Assembly (NCBI RefSeq): GCF_900163565.1 | Contig: NZ_FUHU01000035.1 | Span: 62,001-126,000, forward strand | DNA: 64,000 bases | Source of the DNA: Agrococcus casei LMG 22410 | Lineage (GTDB): Bacteria > Actinomycetota > Actinomycetes > Actinomycetales > Microbacteriaceae | Direction: 5' to 3' | Shown: in pieces, positions 1-6,520 of the stretch | Layout: every line of letters begins with the position of its first letter | How positions within the stretch are numbered: the stretch's first letter is position 1 | Notes under the pieces: model-generated | Told to the model about the DNA's origin: nothing | Database searches by the model: none | What the model saw: only the letters and a program-made list of their open reading frames with translations | Position numbers and translations under genes: made by a program

Positions 1-144
1 GCGTTCGAGCCCCACGGCTCGTCGAATCCCGGCGTGACGACGGTCGACGACGAGGTCGAAGAGCTGCCGCACGATCAGAGCAACCCGGCTGAGCACCGTG
101 CCGGCGAGGGCGAGCATGGATCGGCGAACCCGGGACCTCGTTAA
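1..144 (+). CDS. C-terminal end of an unrecognised protein (partial)
   Basis: An open frame enters at the window edge and ends at TAA 142-144, giving the last 47 residues. The tail is hydrophilic and acidic, with runs of Glu and Asp and two related pieces, HGSSNPG near the start and HGSANPG at the end. It has no membrane segment or recognisable motif. It looks like a disordered C-terminal extension, and the function cannot be judged without the upstream sequence. Confidence 0.5.
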   Translation, partial: AFEPHGSSNPGVTTVDDEVEELPHDQSNPAEHRAGEGEHGSANPGPR

Positions 145-203
145 GCCCCGCTGACTGCGGCGCCCACCAGGCTGATTGAAACACCGCGCAGCCTCCCCAC
201 CAC

Positions 204-240
204 GTTGATTGAGGAGCCGCGCAGCGGCGTCTCGAAATCA
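204..240 (+). repeat. Dispersed intergenic repeat C, copy 1
   Basis: The unit begins GTTGATTGAGGAGCCGCG and ends CGGCGTCTCGAAATCA, with a palindromic centre (GCCGCGnAGCGGC). A decayed partial copy lies just upstream at about 171-193. Related copies occur at 4655-4691 in the same orientation and at 10100-10138 and 10155-10193 in the opposite orientation. The gene-free stretch 145-396 consists of this repeat plus repeat D. It resembles a REP/MITE-type element, and no coding potential is visible. Confidence 0.7.
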
Positions 241-250
241 CCATGCTCAC

Positions 251-318
251 AGTAGGAATCTGACCGAGAGTAGGAGCCTAACTCCTACCCTCAGTCATCC
301 AACCCCAGAAACTCCTAC
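251..318. repeat. Dispersed intergenic repeat D, copy 1 (nested palindrome)
   Basis: An inner imperfect hairpin at 262-296 has left arm GACCGAGAGTAGGAG and right arm CTCCTACCCTCAGTC. Outer arms GTAGGAATCT and AGAAACTCCTAC extend it. The same design occurs at 10012-10080, where the inner hairpin is perfect. Here it follows repeat C; in the second copy it precedes inverted repeats C. It may act as a terminator or may be part of a mobile repeat. Confidence 0.65.
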
Positions 319-396
319 CGCCGGCACGCGCTCGTGTCACCGGTCTGCTGCATACTGATGCAAGCACCGCCCCCATCACAGCAAGCAGGCACGTCC

Positions 397-870
397 ATGT
401 CTCAGTACCCGCCCGTCCAGCCCAACGAGTTTCCCGAGCCCGTCGACCCGCGGCAGCAGTTCCAAGGCCAGCAGCTGCAGCCATACTCCGCGCCCGCGCC
501 GTTTGCTCACCACTCGGCGCCGGGCCCGATGCACCAGCCCCCGTACATGCAGCCGGTGTTCATCATGCCGCCGCCGCTGAAAGACTCTGCGGTCGCCTAT
601 CTCCTCGCGATTTTGCTCGGTCAGTTCGGCGCCCACAACTTCTATCTCGGTCGCCCCGGATCAGCTGTCGGCCAGATCGTGCTGTGGTTCGGTTCGTGGG
701 CGACACTGTGGCTGGGAATCGGCTTCGTTGGACTCCTCGCGTTCTTCATCTGGTGGATCGTCGACCTGTGTACGATCCCGGGGGTCATCCGGGCGATCAA
801 TGACCAGCGGATGCGCGAATACAACGCGCGCAACGGCCACTTCCAGCAGCCCGGGTATCGGCCGTACTGA
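397..870 (+). CDS. TM2 domain membrane protein
   Basis: The 157-residue protein has a Pro/Gln-rich cytoplasmic-type N-terminus (about 60 residues) followed by a TM2 domain. That domain is two hydrophobic helices around GQFGAHNFYLGRPGSAVGQ, with a polar turn and the WWIVDLCTIPGVIRA ending typical of the family. TM2 proteins are small membrane proteins of poorly defined function. In-frame upstream starts exist at 334 and 358, but the sequence just before 358 looks like a -10 region, so ATG 397 is preferred. No strong ribosome binding site decides the start. The gene stands alone between repeats. Confidence 0.8.
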   Translation: MSQYPPVQPNEFPEPVDPRQQFQGQQLQPYSAPAPFAHHSAPGPMHQPPYMQPVFIMPPPLKDSAVAYLLAILLGQFGAHNFYLGRPGSAVGQIVLWFGSWATLWLGIGFVGLLAFFIWWIVDLCTIPGVIRAINDQRMREYNARNGHFQQPGYRPY

Positions 871-885
871 CCCCGCGGGGCGTGC

Positions 886-967
886 GCCGAACGTAGTCAT
901 TTCTCGGCAACGCGCCGCACAGAAACTACGCAGCGGAACACTTCCCGAGAATCAACTACGTATCGGC
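886..967. repeat. Inverted repeat downstream of the TM2 gene
   Basis: The left arm (886-907, containing ACGTAGTCATTTCTCGG) pairs imperfectly with the right arm (945-967, containing CCGAGAATCAACTACG). The loop holds another AACTACGCAGCGG piece. It lies between the convergent TM2 and FAH-family genes. A single arm-like copy, GAGAATCAACTACATTCGGC, occurs at 15776-15795 upstream of the aspartate dehydrogenase gene. It is a possible bidirectional terminator or a degenerate repeat family. Confidence 0.4.
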
Positions 968-973
968 ACACGC

Positions 974-1915
974 TCACGGCAGCGGCGGCTGGCTCCACTT
1001 CACGCGTCGAGCTGCGGGCACCTCATGCATCGGCGGGCCGGCGACGATGCGGTTGCTGACGGTTCCGATGCCTTCAACGGTCATCGACACTTCATCGCCC
1101 ACGGTCAGAGGAGTCGGCACCTGCGCACCCGACCATCCCCAGAACTCCGCGAGACATCCGCCACCCGACGTGCCCGACCCCAGGATGTCGCCTCGACGAA
1201 CCCACGTGCCTCGGCTCGCGTACGAGATCAGTTCAGCGAACGACCACGCCATGTTCGCCAGCGAGTCGCCGCCGATCCGGTGACCGTTGATCGAGACTTC
1301 CATGTCGAGGCTGAGGCGATCACCGTCACGCGAAGCCGCAAGCTCATCAGGCGTCACGATCACCGGCCCGATGGTCGTCGCGGTGTCCTTGCCCTTTGCG
1401 GGCCCGAGCCCCACCCGCATCTCACGCTGCTGCAGATCGCGCGCCGACCAGTCATTGAAGATCGTGTAGCCCCCGATGTGCTCCCACGCCTCTTCGACCG
1501 ACAGGTTGTAGCCGTCGCGCCCGATCACGACTGCCACTTCGAGCTCGAAATCAAAGACCTCGCTGCCCGGTGGCATCGGTACGTCCTGGCCTGAGCCGAT
1601 CGCCGCATGCGGATTCGTGAAGTAGAACGCGGGCGCCTCGAACCAGGCTTCCGGCACCTCATCCTTGCCCGTCACCGCACGCAGCGACCCAGCGGTGTGC
1701 TGTTCGAACGTGATGAAGTCGCGCAGCGACGTCACCGGAAGCGGCGGATGCAGTGGCCCGGTCGCTGAGAACGGCACGGGTGCGTCCCACTGCAGGGCGA
1801 CTGTGGCGTCTAGCAGGCTCAGCGGATCCTGCCCCACGGCGAGCGGCACGAAGCTCTCGCCGTCTACGCGGCCAAAGCGGCGTACGCCTTCGACGTCAAT
1901 CGATGCGATTCGCAC
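974..1915 (-). CDS. Fumarylacetoacetate hydrolase family protein
   Basis: The 313-residue protein has the FAH C-terminal domain signature: DFELEVAVVIG with metal-ligand Glu residues, NDWSARDLQQRE, and a C-terminal GSGTSGGGCLAE loop. Family members hydrolyse or decarboxylate acylpyruvate-type intermediates of aromatic or hydroxy-acid breakdown using Mg or Mn. The start is GTG 1913-1915, preceded by GAGGAGG. The preceding cyclase stop shares one base with it (TAGTG), implying translational coupling. It is the last gene of the MFS-cyclase-FAH operon. The exact substrate cannot be told. Confidence 0.88.
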   Translation of the reverse strand: MRIASIDVEGVRRFGRVDGESFVPLAVGQDPLSLLDATVALQWDAPVPFSATGPLHPPLPVTSLRDFITFEQHTAGSLRAVTGKDEVPEAWFEAPAFYFTNPHAAIGSGQDVPMPPGSEVFDFELEVAVVIGRDGYNLSVEEAWEHIGGYTIFNDWSARDLQQREMRVGLGPAKGKDTATTIGPVIVTPDELAASRDGDRLSLDMEVSINGHRIGGDSLANMAWSFAELISYASRGTWVRRGDILGSGTSGGGCLAEFWGWSGAQVPTPLTVGDEVSMTVEGIGTVSNRIVAGPPMHEVPAARRVKWSQPPLP

Positions 1916-2691
1916 TAGTCCTCCTCGAAGATTGCGACGGCGCGGGTCCAGCCAGCGGACGCCTCGTGAATCTTGACCGGGAAGCAGACCACCTTGAAGC
2001 CGTGGCCGGGCAGCGACTCGAGGTTGTGCAGCTTCTCGATGTGGCAGTAGCCGATCTCTCGGCCGGCGCGATGCCCCTCCCAGATGAGGCTGGCGTTGTG
2101 CGACTCCTTGTACTTCTCTGCGGTCCAGACGAACGGCGCATCCCAGCTCCACGCATCCGTTCCCGTCACCCGAACGCCCTGCTTCAGCAGGTGCAGCGTA
2201 GCCTCTCGGCCGATGCCACAGCCTTTCGAGACGTAGTCGTCTTCGCCGTAGCGAGTACCCGCGCTTGTGTTGACGAGCACGATGTCAAGCTCTTCGAGGG
2301 TGTGGCCGATGCGCTCGAGCTCAGCGTCAATGTCGTCAGGAGTCACCACGTAGCCGTCTTCGAAGTGCCTGAAGTCGAGCTTCACGCCGTTCTGAAAGCA
2401 CCAGTCGAGTGGCACTTCGTCGATGGTGATGGCGCGGGCTCCGCCGTCCATGATCGACGAGAAGTGGTACGGGGCATCGAGGTGTGTGCCTGTGTGGGTG
2501 CTAGCGGTGATTCGCTCAATCGCCCAGCCCTCACTGTCAGGCAGGTCTTCGACCTTCGCGCCCGGGAAGAACGCGACGACGTCCTCGGCAGTCTGCTTGT
2601 GATCGAAGTACTCGATCTTCGGTTCGTGGCCAGGAGGATCGGATTTGATTCCAGCCTTGAGCGGAACAGAAATGTCAACGAGCTTACGCAT
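1915..2691 (-). CDS. Cyclase family metal-dependent hydrolase (kynurenine formamidase/isatin hydrolase-like)
   Basis: The 258-residue protein carries the cyclase-family metal motif HTGTHLDAPYHF at residues 66-77, the HxGTHxDxPxH pattern that binds Zn or Mn. Characterised members hydrolyse cyclic or N-formyl amides, such as N-formylkynurenine and isatin. The start ATG 2689-2691 overlaps the end of the MFS gene by 8 bases, and the stop overlaps the FAH-family start by one base. The three genes are therefore one tightly coupled operon. The context suggests uptake of an aromatic or cyclic compound, ring or amide hydrolysis here, and further cleavage by the FAH protein. Confidence 0.85.
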   Translation of the reverse strand: MRKLVDISVPLKAGIKSDPPGHEPKIEYFDHKQTAEDVVAFFPGAKVEDLPDSEGWAIERITASTHTGTHLDAPYHFSSIMDGGARAITIDEVPLDWCFQNGVKLDFRHFEDGYVVTPDDIDAELERIGHTLEELDIVLVNTSAGTRYGEDDYVSKGCGIGREATLHLLKQGVRVTGTDAWSWDAPFVWTAEKYKESHNASLIWEGHRAGREIGYCHIEKLHNLESLPGHGFKVVCFPVKIHEASAGWTRAVAIFEED

Positions 2692-3913
2692 CAGTCTTGA
2701 CTCCCTTCAGGGTTGAGGTTTCGGTGACGGCCTTTACGTCTGACGGCGCCTTCGGCAGGAAGAGCAGGAACACTCCGCCGAGCAAGAACACGAGCCCTGC
2801 AACCACGAGACCCGCTGCGAACGAGGTGGCGGCGGCAACGCCACCCAGAATCATCGGCGCGAAGGCCGAGATTCCTCGGCCGACGTTGAACGTGAAGCCA
2901 GCGCCGGTTGCACGGATCCGCGTGGGGAAGAGTTCGCCTAGGTACGAGCCGAAGAGGCCGGCGAAGGTCATGAAGAATGCGTAGAGCGGGCCGAGCCAGA
3001 GCAGCACCGACTGATCGGTGACGATGCCATAGAGCGGCATCAGCACACCCGAGCCGAACATCGCGATCAGCAGCGCGTTCTTCTTGCCGATCTTGTCGGC
3101 GAGCCAACCGAACACGATGTATCCGGCGAACATGCCGAGGTTGAGCCAGGTCATGAACTGACCGACTGCGTGCGGTTCGAGTCCGCGCTCGGTCTCGAGG
3201 TAGCTCGGCAGCCACGTGCTTGCGCCGTAGTAGGCCACAAACGCGGCGGTGGCGACGAGGCTCGCGAAAATGGTGACGCGTGCAATGCCCGGCTTGAACA
3301 GTTCGTTCAAGTTGGCGTTCTCACCCGGCTCGCGTTTGGCCCGCTCTTCCTGCCAGACCGCCGACTCCTTGAACAGGAAGATCGCGATCAGCAGCGGCAG
3401 CGCCGCCGACAGGCCCGCAATCAAGAACATAAGCCGCCAGTTGGGCATCATGAACGTCGCGAGCTGAGCAGCAGCGACACCGCCGATCGGGAACGAGGCC
3501 AGCACGAATGCGACGGCCTTGCCACGCTGGTGCGGAGGCCACGTCTCAACCACGAATGCCGAGATGATGCTCCACACACCGCCGAGGCCAAGGCCCGCGA
3601 CGAACCGCAGCACGATGAAGACGCCGAAGTTCGGCACCACGTAGATGGCTGCGGTGAGCGCAATGAACACGATGAGGCAGACGATGAGCGCGAACTTGCG
3701 GCCACGGTTGTCGGCGAGCCAGCCCATGATCGGGCCGCTGAAGCCCATGCCGAGCAGGGTCGCTGTTGCGAGCAAGCCCGCCTGTACGGGTTCGAGGCCG
3801 AACTCTTGTGACACCGCAGGCAGCGCGAACGACAGAATCGCGATTTCAAGTGCGTCAAAGAGGTAGATGATGAATGCGCCGAACAGCACAATCCACTTAT
3901 AGGAAGAATGCAT
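2684..3913 (-). CDS. MFS transporter (organic acid/aromatic compound type)
   Basis: The 409-residue major facilitator has twelve predicted helices. The conserved loop 2-3 motif GWLADNRGRKFA and its repeat GWLADKIGKKNA are both present. It most resembles sialate/aromatic acid:H+ symporters by its overall pattern. ATG 3911-3913 follows AGGACTCAAGG. It is the first gene of the operon with the cyclase and FAH-family hydrolase and is preceded by a strong promoter overlapped by a palindromic operator. It probably imports the compound the two hydrolases act on. The substrate is inferred only. Confidence 0.85.
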   Translation of the reverse strand: MHSSYKWIVLFGAFIIYLFDALEIAILSFALPAVSQEFGLEPVQAGLLATATLLGMGFSGPIMGWLADNRGRKFALIVCLIVFIALTAAIYVVPNFGVFIVLRFVAGLGLGGVWSIISAFVVETWPPHQRGKAVAFVLASFPIGGVAAAQLATFMMPNWRLMFLIAGLSAALPLLIAIFLFKESAVWQEERAKREPGENANLNELFKPGIARVTIFASLVATAAFVAYYGASTWLPSYLETERGLEPHAVGQFMTWLNLGMFAGYIVFGWLADKIGKKNALLIAMFGSGVLMPLYGIVTDQSVLLWLGPLYAFFMTFAGLFGSYLGELFPTRIRATGAGFTFNVGRGISAFAPMILGGVAAATSFAAGLVVAGLVFLLGGVFLLFLPKAPSDVKAVTETSTLKGVKTDA

Positions 3914-3942
3914 CCTTGAGTCCTTCCGGGACGGTTTTGACT

Positions 3943-3962
3943 AACTGTACGTGCGTACAGTT
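3943..3962. promoter_or_regulatory. TetR operator upstream of the MFS operon
   Basis: A palindrome with 9-bp arms AACTGTACG and CGTACAGTT and a 2-bp centre overlaps the -10 box of the MFS operon. It lies between the tetR-like gene and the operon, both transcribed leftward. The size and position fit a TetR-type repressor site. Confidence 0.8.
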
Positions 3963-3972
3963 TCGAATGCAA
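3944..3972 (-). promoter_or_regulatory. Sigma-70-type promoter of the MFS-cyclase-FAH operon
   Basis: Reading the minus strand, -35 TTGCAT (3972-3967) and -10 TACAGT (3949-3944) are separated by exactly 17 bases. The -10 box is embedded in the palindromic operator, so a bound repressor would block RNA polymerase directly. Confidence 0.7.
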
Positions 3973-4001
3973 GAGTGCCCTGCGTTTCGGGCCGCAGGCT
4001 G

Positions 4002-4613
4002 TCAGCCGCCGTGACGGATGCCCGCACAGATGAAGCTGTGCAGATACTGCAGCCGGTCGCGCGAGTTAGATGCACCGTCAGCCAGTGCCTCCTCACGCTC
4101 CCCCACGTTCGTTGACGTGTAGGCGCCGACTGCGAAGAGATATGCCCAGCGGTGGAAGCCCTTCGGCTTGCCCGGAATCACAGCTTCGAGGGCTTCGATG
4201 AACTCCCTTGCCATCGGGTCGAAGAGATCTGCGATGATGTTGCGCTCGGGACCGTGCGGATCGCTGGCTTCCCGCAGTACGAGCCGCAGGTAGTTCGCGG
4301 TGCGGGTGTCGGCTTGGTCGTGTCTTCCGACGAGCAGGAAGGCGTCGACAATCTGCTCGAGGGCGTCATCGGATGCGCGATCAACCTCACGAAGGGCCTC
4401 GCGTCGCGCTTCGTTCCAGTACTGGTACCGCTCGAAGATCGAGCGGTAGAGGTTGAGCTTGGTCTCAAAGTGGTAGGTGACCAGCGGCAGGCCCACTTCG
4501 GCTGCATCGGCAATATTGCGCATCGTCGCGCGGTCATACCCCTTGTCGGCGAACACTTGCTCGGCAGCTTCGAGTACGTGATCGCGCTTGCTTGGTCGTG
4601 CCATGCCTTTCAT
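4002..4613 (-). CDS. TetR/AcrR family transcriptional regulator
   Basis: The 203-residue protein has an N-terminal helix-turn-helix (about residues 10-55, with the TYHFETK end of the recognition helix typical of TetR) and a divergent ligand-binding C-terminal half. It lies directly upstream of the MFS operon in the same direction. The likely operator is at 3943-3962, so it probably represses that operon until its substrate is present. Two in-frame ATGs exist, at 4613 and 4604. AAAGG lies too close to the second, so the first is kept. Confidence 0.88.
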   Translation of the reverse strand: MKGMARPSKRDHVLEAAEQVFADKGYDRATMRNIADAAEVGLPLVTYHFETKLNLYRSIFERYQYWNEARREALREVDRASDDALEQIVDAFLLVGRHDQADTRTANYLRLVLREASDPHGPERNIIADLFDPMAREFIEALEAVIPGKPKGFHRWAYLFAVGAYTSTNVGEREEALADGASNSRDRLQYLHSFICAGIRHGG

Positions 4614-4654
4614 TGTCGCGCGTGGTGTGACTTTCGCGGGAATCTACGCCGGCC

Positions 4655-4691
4655 GATGAGTGAGGAGTCGCGAAGCGGTGTCACGAAATCA
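4655..4691 (+). repeat. Dispersed intergenic repeat C, copy 2
   Basis: The sequence GATGAGTGAGGAGTCGCG continues into AAGCGGTGTCACGAAATCA. It is a diverged copy of the unit at 204-240, in the same orientation. It sits at the left edge of the accessory block holding the antitoxin-toxin pair and the helicase-NUDIX pair. Confidence 0.65.
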
Positions 4692-4788
4692 GGTGTGGGA
4701 CCTGACCTGCAGAGCCACGTCAGTGGTGCCTGCCAGTCTCATACAACGACGGGGCCAGCACTACGGAACGAGAATTGCGATGATCGAA

Positions 4789-4818
4789 TTGCGCGAATTA
4801 AGTGAATTGAGCGATAAT
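4789..4818 (+). promoter_or_regulatory. Promoter of the antitoxin-toxin operon, probably leaderless
   Basis: A -35-like TTGCGC (4789-4794), an 18-base spacer and -10 GATAAT (4813-4818) precede ATG 4825 by only six bases, so transcription would begin at or next to the start codon. Three GAATT boxes are spaced about nine bases apart through the spacer. They are candidate sites for autoregulation by the HTH antitoxin. Confidence 0.6.
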
Positions 4819-4824
4819 GGCCAC

Positions 4825-5331
4825 ATGAACGCACGAGTGTCCCCGCCCCGAAAGAAGGCGCATGTCGTTGACCCGCCCAATGACTTCGGTGAGATGTTCA
4901 AACTCGCGCGATACCTCGAGAGCCATTCTGAGCCCGCTGTGCTCGTCGGCCCTGACGGAGAACAGATCCCTCTTCCCTTGGAGGCCTACGAGGTGCTGCA
5001 ACAGGTTGTGCACGCCATGGAACAGGGGGCAGCTGTCAGCGTCGAACCGATCGACCGGCAGATGACCACCCAGCAGGCGGCGAGCCTGCTGGGTATCAGC
5101 CGCAGCACGATTGTTCGGCTGCTCGACGAACACGAGCTCCCGTACGAGAGGCTCGGAGAGTCCCGTCATCGGCGACTGCGACTCCGAGACGTATTGGCAT
5201 ACCGAGACCGCAAGCGAACAGAACGTCGCGACCGCCTGGATGAGATGACGAGGCAGGCCCACGAAGACGGTCTATACGACACGACGCCAAGTGACTACCA
5301 GGCTGCCCTGGCTGAAGCGAGAAAGTCCTAG
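4825..5331 (+). CDS. Excisionase-family HTH protein, probable antitoxin of the PIN toxin
   Basis: The 168-residue protein has an N-terminal segment with VLVGPDGEQIPLPLEAYEVL (residues 39-58), then a MerR/excisionase-type helix-turn-helix at about 80-128 (MTTQQAASLLGISRSTIVRL with downstream RHRRLRLRDVLAYR). A charged helix follows. This two-part arrangement next to a PIN gene is a known antitoxin layout: one part binds DNA and the other neutralises the toxin. ATG 4825 directly follows a good -10 box, and longer in-frame starts would lie upstream of that promoter. The next gene begins at its end. Confidence 0.8.
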   Translation: MNARVSPPRKKAHVVDPPNDFGEMFKLARYLESHSEPAVLVGPDGEQIPLPLEAYEVLQQVVHAMEQGAAVSVEPIDRQMTTQQAASLLGISRSTIVRLLDEHELPYERLGESRHRRLRLRDVLAYRDRKRTERRDRLDEMTRQAHEDGLYDTTPSDYQAALAEARKS

Positions 5332-5335
5332 GGCG

Positions 5336-5929
5336 TTGGCTCGGTTCGCGGCATTTCTCGATGCCTGCACGCTCGTTCCCATGGCACGGACGGACACTCT
5401 TCTCCGCATCGCAGAATCTGGAGTGTTTCGGCCGTTGTGGTCGAGCCGGGTCGTGGACGAGGCGCTCCACGCGCTTCTCCGAGTCCACCCTGACATCGAC
5501 CCAAGTCGGCTGCGCAGCCGGTTTCGGTCGATGAACGAGGCGTTCGACGACGCAATGGTCGATGGCTGGGAGCCGCTCGTCGAAAGCATCGAGCTGCCCG
5601 ACCCCAACGACCGCCATGTTGTCGCCGCGGCGCTCGTGGGCCGCGCAGACATCATTGTGACCGAGAACATCAGAGACTTTCCCAGCTCTGCACTTGCACC
5701 GCTCAGGCTCGAAGCCGTCACGGCCGACGAGTTTCTGCTCGACCAGTTCGATCTGAAACCCGCTTTGGCTCGACGCATCGTCTGCGATCAAGCCGCGGCG
5801 ATGGTTCGGCCTCCGACAACAGAAGAGCAGCTCCTGCAGAGCCTGGCCCGAAGCGGAGCTCCGGGTTTTGCTCGCGCCGTGTCGGAACTGAAGTCAGGGC
5901 AGAAGTCGCCCGACCGTCCCCCGCACTAG
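5336..5929 (+). CDS. PIN domain protein, probable RNase toxin
   Basis: The 197-residue protein has PIN-type acidic positions: Asp in FLDACTLVP near the N-terminus, acidic residues in SRVVDEALHAL, and DPNDRHVVAAALVGRADIIVTEN in the C-terminal half. PIN toxins cut RNA with a metal-binding acidic pocket. The TTG 5336 start puts the PIN fold right at the N-terminus, four bases after the antitoxin stop. A GTG at 5291 would give 15 more residues and a 41-base overlap. An unusual C-terminal extension of about 60 residues follows the core. Confidence 0.78.
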   Translation: MARFAAFLDACTLVPMARTDTLLRIAESGVFRPLWSSRVVDEALHALLRVHPDIDPSRLRSRFRSMNEAFDDAMVDGWEPLVESIELPDPNDRHVVAAALVGRADIIVTENIRDFPSSALAPLRLEAVTADEFLLDQFDLKPALARRIVCDQAAAMVRPPTTEEQLLQSLARSGAPGFARAVSELKSGQKSPDRPPH

Positions 5930-5933
5930 GCGC

Positions 5934-6509
5934 TTGCCTGGCCACACGAGGCGGGCCGCGGCCGCGTACCGCGCCGTGACCTTCAGCATGCAGGCGATTG
6001 AAGACGGCGGCATCGGCGTCCCGCCCGAAGGAGTGTCCGCAGACAACCTGCAGGCATTCACCGAGCTGACGATCGACACGCTCTCCAAACACACAACGGA
6101 TGCGCGCAAGACGTTCATTGCGCACGTCACCGACAAGCAGATCACCAGGTTCGACCCTCTGATGGAGGCGGCTGTCAAGGCTGCGGCGGAGCTCAATGCT
6201 GGCGCTTGGTCGACTCCGATCAGCACGATGCGCGAGGGGGTGCGTGAGGCGTTTCTCGATCAGCTGTTTGCAGTCGCACACAGCACCGCACTCGGCCTGA
6301 ACCTCGGCCTGGGAGCGATGGCGCCGAACGAGATCAGCGAGGCCGGCAAGACCGCACTGCACGAGTGGCTGCAGCAGCTTCCTCATGATCGATCGCGCGA
6401 GCTAGCCAACCACCTTGCAACGAAACACTCCATCACCCGAATGCGCGACAGACGGAGGAACCCGTGGGCAGCCTTCCACGACATTGCCGACGAGGTCGCA
6501 GCCGCATAG
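5934..6509 (+). CDS. Hypothetical protein downstream of the toxin-antitoxin pair
   Basis: The frame of 191 residues begins with TTG four bases after the PIN stop. ATG 5988 (MQAIED) is a plausible alternative start giving 173 residues. The protein appears soluble and helical, with no membrane segment or recognised motif. Codon use is normal for the region and the opposite strand offers nothing better, so it is probably real. It may be a third member of the operon. It ends 11 bases before the stop of the convergent helicase gene. Confidence 0.6.
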   Translation: MPGHTRRAAAAYRAVTFSMQAIEDGGIGVPPEGVSADNLQAFTELTIDTLSKHTTDARKTFIAHVTDKQITRFDPLMEAAVKAAAELNAGAWSTPISTMREGVREAFLDQLFAVAHSTALGLNLGLGAMAPNEISEAGKTALHEWLQQLPHDRSRELANHLATKHSITRMRDRRRNPWAAFHDIADEVAAA

Positions 6510-6520
6510 GATCGCGCGTA

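Noticed and set aside
728-2700. Long plus-strand frames opposite the FAH and cyclase genes
   Set aside because: Arg/Ala/Pro-rich shadows without motifs; the minus strand carries recognised enzymes.
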